DNA of 64,000 nt from assembly GCF_046591575.1 (NCBI RefSeq), contig NZ_JBIQWA010000006.1, positions 124,001 to 188,000 of the forward strand, in the 5' to 3' direction. A model generated the notes under the pieces. It had not been told where the DNA came from. It worked only from the letters and a program-made list of their open reading frames with translations, and did no database searches. Of this stretch, positions 7,636 through 16,855 are shown piece by piece (the stretch's first letter is position 1; the number at the start of each line of letters is the position of its first letter). The translations under genes and the position numbers were made by a program. This DNA comes from Marivita sp046591575 (GTDB taxonomy: Bacteria > Pseudomonadota > Alphaproteobacteria > Rhodobacterales > Rhodobacteraceae).

Positions 7636-9297
7636 ATGAGCAACGCACTCGGACCCCGCACTGGACGCCCGCCTGTTTACGCCCCACGCGGCATGGTGTC
7701 GTCGCCGCATTATTTGGCTTCGGAATCCGGCATGAAAGCCCTGCGTCAGGGCGGCAGCGCCGTGGATGCCGCGATTGCGCTGAACCTGACGATGGCTGTG
7801 GTCTATTCGCAGATGTCGGGCATTGGCGGGGATGGGTTCTGGCTGATTGCCGGGGGCAAGGCCAAGGACGTAGAGGCGATCCGTGCCAGTGGCCCGTCGG
7901 CGGCCAAGGCCACCATCGAATTTTACAACGATAAAGGCCACACCGACCGCATCCCCGACCGGGGGCCACTTGCCGCGCTGACGGTGCCCGGTGCATTGGA
8001 CGGGTTCCGCATCGCGCATGACCGCTATGGCAAGCTCGACTGGGCCGACCTGTTCGAAGACGCCATTCACTACGCGCGCAATGGCTTTGCTGTCACGCGC
8101 TCCCTGGCGGACTGGATGGTCGCAGATGAGCATCTGCTGAAAAAGGACCCCGGCATGGCGGAAACCTTTTCGCCCAACGGCAAACCGATGCGCGACGGCG
8201 AGTCCCTTGCGCAGCCCAAGCTGGCAGATACGCTGGAGTTGATCGCGAAAAAGGGCGTGCGCGCGGGGTTTTACGAGGGCGAGCTGGCCGAACGTATCTG
8301 TGCTGGGCTGGAGCCCGAAGGATCGCCGCTGCGCGCAGAGGATTTCGCCGAGTATCAGGCCGAATGGGTCGATCCGATCACGACGACCTACCGGGGATAT
8401 GATATCTACCAGCTTCCGCCCAGCACGCAGGGCATGACGGCCATTCAGTTTCTCAACCTGCTGGACGGCTACGATGTGGCAAGCTGGGGCGACAACACAC
8501 CCGACTATTATCACCATATGGCCGAGGCGCTGAAACTGTCGGCAGCGGACCGCGATGAATGGCTGACCGACCCCAATTTTGTCGACATCCCGTTGGATAA
8601 GTTGCTGAGTAAAGAGTACGCCGACGAGCGCCGCAAGCTGATCCAGGCGGATCGTGCCTTGACGGACGACGAGGCGGTGCCCGGCCTGCGCTATGGCACC
8701 GAGTTTGACAAATCCGCCCCGAAGGGCGGCACGGTCTATTTCTGTGTGACCGATAGCGATGGGATGATGGTGTCGAAAATCCAGTCGCCCTATTACGATT
8801 TCGGCGCCTGTGTGATGGGGGGCGACACCGGCATCATCATGCAGAACCGGGGTAGCTTCTTTGCGCTGGATGAAAACCACCCCAACCGGCTTGAGCCGCG
8901 TAAGAACACCTTTCACACCATCATTCCGGCCCTTGCGATGAAGGACGGCACCCCGGCGATTGCCTATGGCACAATGGGTGGGGAAGGGCAGTCGCAGACG
9001 CAGGCCGCGATGCTGACCCGGATGATCGACTTTGGCTATGACGTGCAACAGGCGATCGAGGCGCCCCGTTGGCTTTATGGGCGCACATGGGGGATGGCGT
9101 CGCGCGATCTGTGGATTGAATCCGATGTGCCGGAAAACGTGCTGCGCGAACTCATCGCGCGCGGCCAGCCAGTGAAACGGGTGGGCCGCTGGGACAGCAT
9201 CGTGGGCCACGCCCAGGCGATCCGCTGGAACGCCGATACCGGCTTTTACGAAGGCGGGGCCGACCCGCGCGGCGATGGCTGCGCGATAGGATACTAG
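7636..9297 (+). CDS. Gamma-glutamyltransferase-family Ntn hydrolase (no signal peptide)
   Basis: A 553-residue precursor of the gamma-glutamyltranspeptidase family, which autocleaves into two chains and hydrolyses or transfers gamma-glutamyl groups or related acyl amides. The early segment GGSAVDAAIALNL and the MSGIGGDGFWL block are typical. The new N-terminal nucleophile should be T366 in KGG|TVYFCVTDSDG, and the C-terminal block includes MGGEGQSQTQAAML. The usual Sec signal peptide is missing, so the enzyme is probably cytosolic and may use a different acyl donor from glutathione. Start ATG 7636 follows AAAGGA; an upstream extension to 7561 would overlap the preceding gene and lacks an RBS. 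It lies between the two permease units, suggesting that it acts on imported substrate. Confidence 0.85.
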   Translation: MSNALGPRTGRPPVYAPRGMVSSPHYLASESGMKALRQGGSAVDAAIALNLTMAVVYSQMSGIGGDGFWLIAGGKAKDVEAIRASGPSAAKATIEFYNDKGHTDRIPDRGPLAALTVPGALDGFRIAHDRYGKLDWADLFEDAIHYARNGFAVTRSLADWMVADEHLLKKDPGMAETFSPNGKPMRDGESLAQPKLADTLELIAKKGVRAGFYEGELAERICAGLEPEGSPLRAEDFAEYQAEWVDPITTTYRGYDIYQLPPSTQGMTAIQFLNLLDGYDVASWGDNTPDYYHHMAEALKLSAADRDEWLTDPNFVDIPLDKLLSKEYADERRKLIQADRALTDDEAVPGLRYGTEFDKSAPKGGTVYFCVTDSDGMMVSKIQSPYYDFGACVMGGDTGIIMQNRGSFFALDENHPNRLEPRKNTFHTIIPALAMKDGTPAIAYGTMGGEGQSQTQAAMLTRMIDFGYDVQQAIEAPRWLYGRTWGMASRDLWIESDVPENVLRELIARGQPVKRVGRWDSIVGHAQAIRWNADTGFYEGGADPRGDGCAIGY

Positions 9298-9369
9298 AGA
9301 ACCCGTCGCCCCCCGACCATCGCAGATGTCCGGGGGGGAGTGGGGCCGACAAGTTGGGAGCAAAGGTCA

Positions 9370-9816
9370 ATGTACAAACATATTCTCGTAGCAGCAGACG
9401 ACTCCGAGCTTGCGCTCAAGGGGCTAGAGCACGCGGTGTCCCTGGCCAAGTCGCTTGATGCGAAACTCACAATCCTCACCGTGTCAGAGCCGATGCAACC
9501 CGATGCGGCACAAGCCGCCTGGATGGCCGGTGTCAAAGGAGCCACTGACCGTTATGAGGAGCAGCTTGAACGCAAGGCACAAGAACGCTTCGCGGTTTTC
9601 AGGGAGCGCGCCGAGGAACACGGGATCCAGGCTGGCCTTGCGCATGAGATTGATACCTCTCCGGCGGAAGCAATTGTGCGCACTGCAAGGCTGAAGGCGT
9701 GCGATTTGATCGTGATGTCGTCACACGGACGTCGCGGCGTTCAAAAGATGCTGCTTGGCAGCCAGACATCGGAAGTGTTGGTCAAAACCTCGGTTCCGGT
9801 GCTGGTCATCCGCTGA
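9370..9816 (+). CDS. Universal stress protein (UspA family)
   Basis: 148 residues with the single-domain Usp fold: N-terminal MYKHILVAADDSELALKGL and the C-terminal nucleotide-loop region SSHGRRGVQKMLLGSQTSE followed by PVLVIR. The ATP-binding signature G-2x-G-9x-G-S is present except that the first glycine is Ser (S-SH-G-9x-G-S), so ATP binding is likely but not certain. ATG 9370 has a GGGAGCAAAGG upstream; the in-frame alternative at 9340 has no better site. Usp proteins often sit beside transporters, where some modulate carrier activity. It lies 59 bases before the second permease. Confidence 0.88.
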   Translation: MYKHILVAADDSELALKGLEHAVSLAKSLDAKLTILTVSEPMQPDAAQAAWMAGVKGATDRYEEQLERKAQERFAVFRERAEEHGIQAGLAHEIDTSPAEAIVRTARLKACDLIVMSSHGRRGVQKMLLGSQTSEVLVKTSVPVLVIR

Positions 9817-9874
9817 TCGCCCTCCCCCGCGATACAAAAACACCGACGACAGACCGTACAAAGGACATGGGCAC

Positions 9875-11515
9875 ATGACCGACACTCAAATTCCGATTGA
9901 TCTTTTACAGTGGGGTTACGCGCTTTTGCCGATCCTCGTTTTGATGGTTTTGATGGTTCTGCTGCGCTGGACCGCGCCGCAGGCGGGGATGTTTGGCATG
10001 TTCACCGCAGCGGCGGTGTCGCTGTTCGCGTTCCAGACCCCGCTGGAAACCCTCGCCGTGGGCGGGGCCAAGGGCATCTGGGATGCCGTGTTCATCCTTT
10101 ATGTCGTCTGGCCCGCGCTGCTTTTGTATCAGGTGACAGATCAGGCCGGCGGCTACGAGGCGCTGCGGCAGGGGATCACCAAGTTCAGCCGCAATGAGCT
10201 GTTCGTTGTGTTGGCGCTTGGCTGGGTGTTTTCGTCCTTCCTGCAAGGGATTGCAGGCTTTGGCACCCCGATTGCCGTGGTCGCGCCCTTGCTGGTGGCC
10301 TTTGGGGTCCGCCCCATCTATGCGGTGGCTTTCCCGATCATCGCGCATGTCTGGGCCAAGTTCTTTGGCACCTTGGCGGTGGGTTGGCTGGCCACATTGC
10401 AGGTGGTTGACCTGGCCGATCAGGCCGCCGTCGCGTTCCAGACGGGTTTGCTGCTCATTATCCCGGTGGTCCTTGGCGGGTTTACCGTGGTCTGGATGTA
10501 CGGGCGCGGGCCTGCGCTGCGCCATGCCTGGCCGCTGGTGCTGATCATCTCGGTGATTCATGGCGGCGGGCAGGCGGTGATGACGCTGGTTGATCCGGTT
10601 CTGTCCACCTTCATTCCGGCCACGCTTGCCCTGCTCGCGCTGTACCCTCTGTCGCGCTGGAAACGCTATGCCGACATGCCCGACAGCATCACCGACCGCC
10701 CGGCCATGCGGAACGACCGCAGCCATGACACAGCCGAGACAGCGGCGCCCATGGGCTTTGCCATGTCGTTCCTGCCTTACGTGCTGTTGACCGTTCTGAC
10801 CATCGGTGCGCTGGTGATCGAACCAATCAATCAGGCGCTTGGCGTGTTCAGTGTGGGCCTGCCGTTCCCGGCCGTGACCACCGGCTATGGCATCCTGCGC
10901 GAAGCCGCGTCGCCCTATTCGCCCTTTAGCCCGCTGACCCATCCCGGCACGTTCCTTTTGATCACGGCGTTTGCCACCTGGGGGATCTACCGGGCCCGTG
11001 GGTATTACGCCGCGCAGGCGCGGGCCGAGGGCGAGGCACCAGAAGACCGTTCCATCACCAGCGCGCTTTTTGCCGATGCGGTTCCCGCCTCTGTGCCGGT
11101 GATCGCGTTTCTGGCGATGGCACAGATGATGAACCATTCGGGCCAGAACGATGTGCTTGCCCTCGGGATCGCATCCGTTGCCCCGGCCATGGCCTTTGCC
11201 TTTGCCTCCAGCAGCATCGGCGCGCTGGGGGCCTTTATGACATCCTCCAGCACGTCGTCCAACGTGTTGTTCTCGGACCTGCAGCAATCGGTGGCAGAGC
11301 TGAAAGACCTGCCGGAAGCCAGCATCATCGCCGCGCAATCCGCAGGCGGTGCCATCGGTAACGCGATTGCGCCCGCCAACGTGGTGCTGGGGGCCAGTAC
11401 CGCAGGCATCGCGGGGCAGGAGGGTGCAATCCTGCGCAAGACCCTGCCCTGGACACTTGTGGCCGTAGCCCTGACCGGGGCCGCCACCATGCTGCTTGTC
11501 TGGCTGATCCCGTAA
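9875..11515 (+). CDS. Lactate-permease (LctP/LldP) family carrier, copy 2
   Basis: 546 residues, exactly the length of copy 1 at 5733-7373, and alignable with it end to end (TPLETLAVGGAKGIWD, FLQGIAGFGTPIAVVAPLL, IIAHVWAKFFGTLAVGW, GGAIGNAIAPANVVLGAS). ATG 9875 is used because the longer frame from 9755 would read through the end of the usp gene, and AAAGGA lies about ten bases upstream. The two copies differ at several pore-region positions (GIDGFG against GIAGFG, AKYYGTLGLGW against AKFFGTLAVGW), so they may have diverged in substrate or affinity. It is followed at 20 bases by the second small membrane protein. Confidence 0.85.
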   Translation: MTDTQIPIDLLQWGYALLPILVLMVLMVLLRWTAPQAGMFGMFTAAAVSLFAFQTPLETLAVGGAKGIWDAVFILYVVWPALLLYQVTDQAGGYEALRQGITKFSRNELFVVLALGWVFSSFLQGIAGFGTPIAVVAPLLVAFGVRPIYAVAFPIIAHVWAKFFGTLAVGWLATLQVVDLADQAAVAFQTGLLLIIPVVLGGFTVVWMYGRGPALRHAWPLVLIISVIHGGGQAVMTLVDPVLSTFIPATLALLALYPLSRWKRYADMPDSITDRPAMRNDRSHDTAETAAPMGFAMSFLPYVLLTVLTIGALVIEPINQALGVFSVGLPFPAVTTGYGILREAASPYSPFSPLTHPGTFLLITAFATWGIYRARGYYAAQARAEGEAPEDRSITSALFADAVPASVPVIAFLAMAQMMNHSGQNDVLALGIASVAPAMAFAFASSSIGALGAFMTSSSTSSNVLFSDLQQSVAELKDLPEASIIAAQSAGGAIGNAIAPANVVLGASTAGIAGQEGAILRKTLPWTLVAVALTGAATMLLVWLIP

Positions 11516-11534
11516 CGCAAAAGGGGAACCGAAC

Positions 11535-11756
11535 ATGAATCGTTTTCTGACACTGAGTGTTTCGCTGGTGCTTTTGCTGATCGCTTTCCCGCTGATCAGC
11601 ATCGGAACCACAAGCGGCCCGGCTCTGTTGTGGTGGATCGGGCTGGGTGCCCTTGTCCTTGGGGGCATCCTGCCTCCGCTGCGCAGGCTGTTTCCGGAAA
11701 AAGACAAAACCCCCGAACCAACAAAGGTTGGCCTGCCAGAAGACGACCGCGTCTGA
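11535..11756 (+). CDS. Small two-helix membrane protein paired with the permease, copy 2
   Basis: 73 residues with two hydrophobic helices and a charged tail (PEKDKTPEPTKVGLPEDDR). It shares the core of the protein at 7386-7598: LIAFPLISIGTTSGPALLWW-IGL, then GGILPPLRRLF. AAGGGGAA upstream of ATG 11535 is its RBS. The conserved second helix and the di-proline turn between copies, against a divergent tail, argue that the membrane part is under selection. Function unknown; probably an accessory protein of the preceding carrier. Confidence 0.75.
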   Translation: MNRFLTLSVSLVLLLIAFPLISIGTTSGPALLWWIGLGALVLGGILPPLRRLFPEKDKTPEPTKVGLPEDDRV

Positions 11757-11942
11757 ACGCAGGAGAGCGAATGAATAGGCGACCCGGTCGGAAACAAACG
11801 TCTGTGAACCAGATGGTCAGGACAGAATGGGCAGGTGATCGTTCGATCCGCTTCACCATGTCAATGACGTTGAGCCAGAGACCGGTGGACACAGAACGCC
11901 GTCGCGCGCAGTGTGACGGTGGATTTGATGTGGGGTGTGACG

Positions 11943-12773
11943 ATGGCCGGGACGGTGGCTTTGGTGCTTGGCGGCGGTGGCGCGCGGGGGCTGGCGCATA
12001 TCCATGCGCTCAAGGCGTTCGATGACCTTGGGGTCCGACCCACAATTGTGGCGGGTACGTCCATCGGTGCCATTCTTGGCGCGTGCTATTGCGCGGGCAT
12101 GTCCGGGGCCGAGATCGAGGATTATGCGCTCACCCGGTTCGAGGATCGCACGCAACTGATCGCGGACGCCTTCAAGGTCCGCCCCGATAGCTTTAAGAGC
12201 TTCCTGCAAGATGGCGGTATGCGCGTGGGGGAGTTCAACCTTGAAACCGTGCTGTCAGTGTTTCTGCCGGACCGTGTGCCTGCCCGTTTCGAGGATTTGC
12301 CGCTGCCGCTTGTCGCTGTGGCGACGGAGTACCACGCCGCTGCGGATGCGGTTCTGACCTCTGGCGATCTGCGCAAGGCCATTGCGGCGTCGGCGGCGAT
12401 CCCTGCGGTGTTCCTGCCGGTTGCGATCAACGGGCGCTATTGCATTGACGGTGGCGCAACCAATCCGGTGCCTGTGAATGTGGTGGCCGACCAAGCCGAT
12501 CATATCCTTGCTGTGGATGTGTCGGGCGGGCCGGTGGGCAACGGGGGCACGCGCCCCACAAAGGTCGATGCCGTCTCAGCCTTTATGCAGATGATGCAAA
12601 TGACCATGGCGCGTCAGATGTCCGAGGCGCATGACCGCAGCGTCCTGCTGCGCCCCGGCGTCAACCAATTCAAGACGCTCGATTTTCTGAAAGTGACCGA
12701 GATCCTGACCCGGACCGCGCCGTTCCGCGAAACGGTCAAGGCGCAGCTGGAGGAAATGTTGGGCAATGCCTGA
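11943..12773 (+). CDS. Patatin-like phospholipase (RssA-type)
   Basis: A 276-residue protein with the patatin catalytic layout: oxyanion loop GGGGARG (residues 10-16), nucleophile elbow G-T-S40-I-G, and the dyad aspartate in IDGGATNP. These proteins hydrolyse acyl ester bonds in phospholipids. There is no signal peptide, so it is probably cytosolic or peripheral to the inner membrane. I start at ATG 11943 because the recognisable domain begins immediately (MAGTVALVLGGGGARG); GTG 11913 or ATG 11925 are in-frame alternatives. The 186 bases upstream hold nothing I can support. It converges on the MFS gene. Confidence 0.85.
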   Translation: MAGTVALVLGGGGARGLAHIHALKAFDDLGVRPTIVAGTSIGAILGACYCAGMSGAEIEDYALTRFEDRTQLIADAFKVRPDSFKSFLQDGGMRVGEFNLETVLSVFLPDRVPARFEDLPLPLVAVATEYHAAADAVLTSGDLRKAIAASAAIPAVFLPVAINGRYCIDGGATNPVPVNVVADQADHILAVDVSGGPVGNGGTRPTKVDAVSAFMQMMQMTMARQMSEAHDRSVLLRPGVNQFKTLDFLKVTEILTRTAPFRETVKAQLEEMLGNA

Positions 12774-12854
12774 CCCGCGACATCGCGGTAGAACCGAATG
12801 AGCGTGGATATGAGCCTCTTTTTCACGTCCAATCGGCCCTGATCGGACTCTGGT

Positions 12855-14321
12855 TTAAGCTTGCGTTTCGGCCCTTTGCCGTTGGTCCTTCACCGCGATC
12901 CACAGTGCCAGTGCCACCACAACCGCAATCAGGCCAAAGCCCACCGAGACCGCCACCGCCCAGGACGTCGCCGACAGCGTGACAAACACCGCCGCGGTGA
13001 TCACCGCGATGCCAACCGCGGTGCCGATGCGTTGCCCGGTTTGCATGATGGCCCCCGAACTGCCCGCGTAATCGAGCGGCACATCCGCCAGTGTCAGTGT
13101 CTGGTTCGGGCTGATCACGCTGCCTTGGGCGACGCCGATGAACGACAGCGACGCCATCAGCCACCAGATGCTGATGCCGCGCGTTTCGACCAACACCACA
13201 ACCACAATGCTCAGCGCAAGCCCCACAAGCGCCAGCACCAGACCGCCGATCACCACCTTGCGCCCCAGATACGCGACCCGATCCCCCGCCCAATGCGCGG
13301 CATAGGCCGACAGCAGGGCGGCTGGCACGCCGAACAGCGCCGATTGCAAGGCGGTATAGCCCGCGCCCTCTTGCGCATAAAGCGCGACAAGCACCCAGAC
13401 GCTGGTCACACCCATGAAATACAGCGCCATGATGGTGATGCCGTTGGTAAAGCTGGAGGTCGAGAAGATCTTGAGGTCCACCATCGGCTGGCATCCCAAT
13501 CGCACGTAATGTTGTTCCCACCGAAGCCAGAGAACCCCAAGCACGCCCCCCACCGGCAAAAGAACCCAGAGCAGCGCGTTGCTGCCGCCCTCGACAAATG
13601 GGAACAGCACCGCCAGCACTGCCAGTGCCAGCAAAAGCGCGCCCACCGGATCAAGCGAGCGCAGGCCGCTGCCGACACGCGGCAGGCGGACGATCAGCGG
13701 GCGCGGGAACCACAACCAGCCCAGCACCATGGCCAGCACTCCGATGGGGACGTTGACCAGAAAGGTCAGACGCCAGCCCATATCCGCGCCGCCAACCTGG
13801 ATCAACAGCCCGCCCAGAACCGGCCCGATGGCGACGGACAGGCCGACCGTGGTGCCGAAATAGCCAAACGCCCGGCCACGGGCGTCGCCGCGAAAGTAAT
13901 GCTGGATCATGCCCAGCCCTTGCGGGTTCAGCAGCCCAGACCCGATGCCCTGCGCAAACCGCGCCGCGTTCAGCCATTCCGCACTGGGCGCAAGCCCGGC
14001 GGCAACCGAAGACAGGGTGAAGATCGCCACCCCGATCAGGAACAGCCCGCCGCGTCCCATAATGTCACCCGCACGCCCGGCGGCGACCAGAACGACCCCA
14101 AAGGTCAGGGCATAGCCCGACAGCACCCATTGCAGATCCGACTCCGACGCGTCCAGCCCCAGACGGATCGAGGGTAGGGCGACATTCACGATGCTGACAC
14201 TGACCAATGTCATGAAAATCGTGATCAGCAACACAAATAGGATGCGCCACCGGATCGGGTCTGCCGAGGCATGTTCCGTAGCATCATCGGATGCAGAATA
14301 TTCGGCTGTTGATTGAGCCAT
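12855..14321 (-). CDS. MFS multidrug exporter, 14-helix (EmrB/QacA, DHA2) type
   Basis: A 488-residue inner-membrane protein with about 14 hydrophobic helices. DHA2 marks include MTLVSVSIVNVALPSIRLGL in helix 1, LQWVLSGYALTFGVVLVAAGRAGD (motif A and flanks), and the motif-C-like ATTVG/GPVLGGLL region. It is a proton-driven efflux pump; the substrate cannot be deduced. I start at M at 14321 (MAQSTAEYS) because AAAGGA lies 11 bases upstream; the in-frame ATG at 14351 has no RBS. No regulator or membrane-fusion partner is adjacent. Confidence 0.85.
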   Translation of the reverse strand: MAQSTAEYSASDDATEHASADPIRWRILFVLLITIFMTLVSVSIVNVALPSIRLGLDASESDLQWVLSGYALTFGVVLVAAGRAGDIMGRGGLFLIGVAIFTLSSVAAGLAPSAEWLNAARFAQGIGSGLLNPQGLGMIQHYFRGDARGRAFGYFGTTVGLSVAIGPVLGGLLIQVGGADMGWRLTFLVNVPIGVLAMVLGWLWFPRPLIVRLPRVGSGLRSLDPVGALLLALAVLAVLFPFVEGGSNALLWVLLPVGGVLGVLWLRWEQHYVRLGCQPMVDLKIFSTSSFTNGITIMALYFMGVTSVWVLVALYAQEGAGYTALQSALFGVPAALLSAYAAHWAGDRVAYLGRKVVIGGLVLALVGLALSIVVVVLVETRGISIWWLMASLSFIGVAQGSVISPNQTLTLADVPLDYAGSSGAIMQTGQRIGTAVGIAVITAAVFVTLSATSWAVAVSVGFGLIAVVVALALWIAVKDQRQRAETQA

Positions 14322-14457
14322 TTTAACAACGTTCCTTTCAGCGCAGCCCATGGCCCGTTGAGTGAAACGTATAGCGCGGCAAAAAAGTTGCGAAACAGGG
14401 TAATTAGAGTGCGGACCTACAAGTCTGCCACCGCTTAGACCAAAGGCGCGTTACGGG

Positions 14458-15360
14458 TCAGGAATGCTTCATCGGCTTCGCGCGCGCAGCCGTTTGAATG
14501 GCATAGACCGATGTGCAGGCGGTGATGAACAGAAGCCCGTCCGGGGCAAAGCAGAAATTCGTGGATTTCTCGGGCGTGCGGATCACGCCCAGCTTGGTCG
14601 CATCCGGCGCAAGGACATGCACGCCGCCCGGGCCGTTGCAGTAGAGCCTGCCGTCAAGGTCCACCTTCATGCCGTCAGGCACGCCCTCGCCCTCGCCCGT
14701 AATCTCGGCCCAGACAGCGCCCCCCGACAGGCTGCCATCGCTGGTCACGTCGAACACCCGGATATGCGGCCCCCAGCTGTCATTGATGAAAAGCTGGCGT
14801 TCATCGTTGGAAAAGCACAAGCCGTTGGGTTGCTTGAAATCGCGCACCACGGCCGCAAGCGTGCCGTCCGGGTCAAGCCGGAACACGCCTTGAAAGTCCA
14901 GCTCTTGGTCCCGCAGGATGCCCAGATCCTCGCGCAGACGGCCAAAGGACGGATCGGTAAACCAGATGCGGCCCCGGCTGTCGCAGACCACATCATTGGG
15001 AGAGTTCAGCTCCTTGCCCTCGAAATGCGAGGCCAGCACGCGCACCCGCTTGCCGCCATGATCATGCACCACCAAATGGCTTGAGGCATGTTCGCAGGAC
15101 ACGACACGCCCGTCGAGATCAAAGCAATTGCCGTTGGCCTGATTGGATGGATGGCGAAAGCTATCCAACGTGCCGTCGCGCCACGTGTATTGGCGGCTTT
15201 CGGCGATGTCCGAAAAGATCAGCGTGTCGCTGTCCGGGTCCCAGATCGGGCCTTCGGTAAAGGTAAAGCCGCCCGCAACCCTGCGCAGCACTTCACCTTC
15301 GGCGATCACACCGTCAATGGCGGTTTGGCGCAGGCCGTCTTGGGGATGGTCTTCGGGCAT
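14458..15360 (-). CDS. SMP-30/gluconolactonase-family hydrolase
   Basis: A 300-residue six-bladed beta-propeller metalloenzyme. Divalent-metal ligands expected in this family are visible as E36 in FTEGPIWD, the asparagine in NSPNDVVCD, the LCFSNDER region, and the aspartate in VPDGMKVDLDG. Members open sugar or other lactones. AGGAGG lies ahead of the ATG, and its start is two bases after the stop of the metallo-beta-lactamase-fold hydrolase, so it is the last gene of the seven-gene HAAT operon. Two lactonase-like folds at the end of one import operon suggest that the imported compound is a lactone or is broken down through one. Confidence 0.85.
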   Translation of the reverse strand: MPEDHPQDGLRQTAIDGVIAEGEVLRRVAGGFTFTEGPIWDPDSDTLIFSDIAESRQYTWRDGTLDSFRHPSNQANGNCFDLDGRVVSCEHASSHLVVHDHGGKRVRVLASHFEGKELNSPNDVVCDSRGRIWFTDPSFGRLREDLGILRDQELDFQGVFRLDPDGTLAAVVRDFKQPNGLCFSNDERQLFINDSWGPHIRVFDVTSDGSLSGGAVWAEITGEGEGVPDGMKVDLDGRLYCNGPGGVHVLAPDATKLGVIRTPEKSTNFCFAPDGLLFITACTSVYAIQTAARAKPMKHS

Positions 15361-15362
15361 TG

Positions 15363-16139
15363 TCAGGCCTCCTGAATGGGTGCGCTGAGGTCATAGACCT
15401 CGGGGGCGATTTGGGAATACAGTTTGCGCAGGGCCGGATCGTGGCCCGGGATGACCCTGTCGCGCGGAAAGGACCGCAGCCAGTCAAGCCCGCGCGCCAT
15501 GGCTTTCGGATCGGACACGATGGCAAAAAGCGCACCGCTGTCGATGCTTTCAAAGTAATGCGCCACATCCGAGGCCAGCACAAGCCGCCCGCGATGTGTT
15601 TGCACCGTCAGCGCCATCAGGCCTTCGGAGTGACCGCCAATCAGGTGCGCCTGCAGGCCCTCGGCAAGCTGCGCGTCGCCGTCATGCACTGTCACCTGCC
15701 CATCATGCAAACGGCGCACGACTTCGGTGACGTGATCGGCGGTATAGGGCATGCGCAGCACCGGGTTTGCCATATGCGCGCTGGTGGCAAAGCGCAGCTC
15801 GGCGGCCTGAACCTCGAGCCGGGCGTTCGGATAGGCCTCGAGCGCCCCGGCGTGATCGAAATGCAGATGGGTCAGGATCACGCGCGTGACCTGTGCTAGA
15901 TCAATGCCCAGCCTCGCCAGCATCGCGGGTGGTTCTTCGAACACGCTGCGCCCGCGCCGGGTGGCTTCGGCAGAGGACATGCCGGTGTCGACGACAATCA
16001 CCTCTGCCCCGCGCCGCAGCACCCAGAAATAGAAATCCATCGGGTGCGGCGCGTCCGGGTCGGGATCGAACGGAAAGCTGTCGCGCCGCGTGCGGGCGGT
16101 GTTTTCGCCGTAGCGCAGGGCGTAGACATCCCAGTTCAT
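15363..16139 (-). CDS. Metallo-beta-lactamase-fold hydrolase (AHL-lactonase-like)
   Basis: 258 residues with the dinuclear-metal motif H91-x-H93-x-D95-H96 (THLHFDHAGAL), followed by GGHSEG, an SDVAHYF aspartate and the C-terminal PGHDP histidine, a full ligand set. The N-terminal strand layout (FYFWVLRRGAEVIVVDTGM) is that of the N-acyl-homoserine lactonase/4-pyridoxolactonase group. The start M (MNWDVYALRY) overlaps the upstream ATPase stop by four bases (ATGA), which fixes it and shows coupling. The substrate could be a lactone or an ester. No quorum-sensing gene is nearby, so quorum quenching is only one option. Confidence 0.82.
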   Translation of the reverse strand: MNWDVYALRYGENTARTRRDSFPFDPDPDAPHPMDFYFWVLRRGAEVIVVDTGMSSAEATRRGRSVFEEPPAMLARLGIDLAQVTRVILTHLHFDHAGALEAYPNARLEVQAAELRFATSAHMANPVLRMPYTADHVTEVVRRLHDGQVTVHDGDAQLAEGLQAHLIGGHSEGLMALTVQTHRGRLVLASDVAHYFESIDSGALFAIVSDPKAMARGLDWLRSFPRDRVIPGHDPALRKLYSQIAPEVYDLSAPIQEA

Positions 16140-16855
16140 ACCGTCAGATACCGCTTTTGCAGGTCCGTGTCGGCGCGCACCTCGGCGGCGGTGCCGGACC
16201 ATTTCACCTGACCTTTCTCAAGAATGTAGACGCGATCGGCAAGATCGAGCACGAAATCAAGGTTCTGTTCGGCCAGAACCACGGACAGCCCTTCATCGCG
16301 CAGCGCCTGCACCTGATGGAACACATCGCGCACGACAAGCGGTGCCAGACCTTCGGACGGTTCATCAAGCAGGATCACCTCTGGGTCATTCATCAGCGCA
16401 CGGGCGATGGTCAACATCTGTTGCTGCCCGCCGGACAGGTAGCCGCCGCGCCGCTGCATGAGTTTTTCAAGGTCCGGGAACAGGCCGATGACCCGCGACA
16501 CGCTCCAACCGCCCTTGGACCGGGTCGAGGCCACATCAAGGTTCTCTTGCACGGTGAGTTCGGGAAAGATCCGCCGGTCCTCGGGCACCCAGGCCAGCCC
16601 GGCGCGGTTCATCAGGTGCGGCGCGGTGCCGGTGGTGTCCTGGCCCTTGAAACGCACCTGCCCGTCGCTGGGCGGGGTCAGGCCCATGATGGCGCGGAAG
16701 GTGGTGGATTTGCCAACCCCGTTGCGCCCCATCAGGGCGACCACTTCGCCGGGATGCACCTTGAGCGAGACACCGAACAAGACGCGCGACTGGTCATAGG
16801 CGGCGTGCACATCGCGCACTTCAAGGATCGGCTCTGCGGTGTGATCAAGCGGCAT
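16136..16855 (-). CDS. HAAT-type ABC transporter ATPase (LivF-like)
   Basis: 239 residues: Walker A GRNGVGKST (43-51), signature LSGGQQQ, Walker B VILLDEPSEGL and an EQNLDFVLDLADRVYIL switch region, as in LivF proteins of the branched-chain/hydrophobic amino acid uptake family. It works on the cytosolic face with the LivG-like partner. The chosen start (MPLDHTAEP) overlaps the upstream livG-like gene by 11 bases; longer frames run into it. Gene order is binding protein, H, M, G, F, then two hydrolases. Confidence 0.9.
   Translation of the reverse strand: MPLDHTAEPILEVRDVHAAYDQSRVLFGVSLKVHPGEVVALMGRNGVGKSTTFRAIMGLTPPSDGQVRFKGQDTTGTAPHLMNRAGLAWVPEDRRIFPELTVQENLDVASTRSKGGWSVSRVIGLFPDLEKLMQRRGGYLSGGQQQMLTIARALMNDPEVILLDEPSEGLAPLVVRDVFHQVQALRDEGLSVVLAEQNLDFVLDLADRVYILEKGQVKWSGTAAEVRADTDLQKRYLTV

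Noticed and set aside
9309..9337. CCCCCCG/CGGGGGG hairpin after the GGT-family gene as a terminator
   Set aside because: It is followed by GAGTGGGG rather than a T-run, and the next gene has its RBS close by, so termination is not supported.
15363..16139. Quorum-quenching AHL lactonase
   Set aside because: The metal motif fits, but no LuxI/LuxR genes are nearby and the gene is coupled to an uptake operon; the general hydrolase label is safer.
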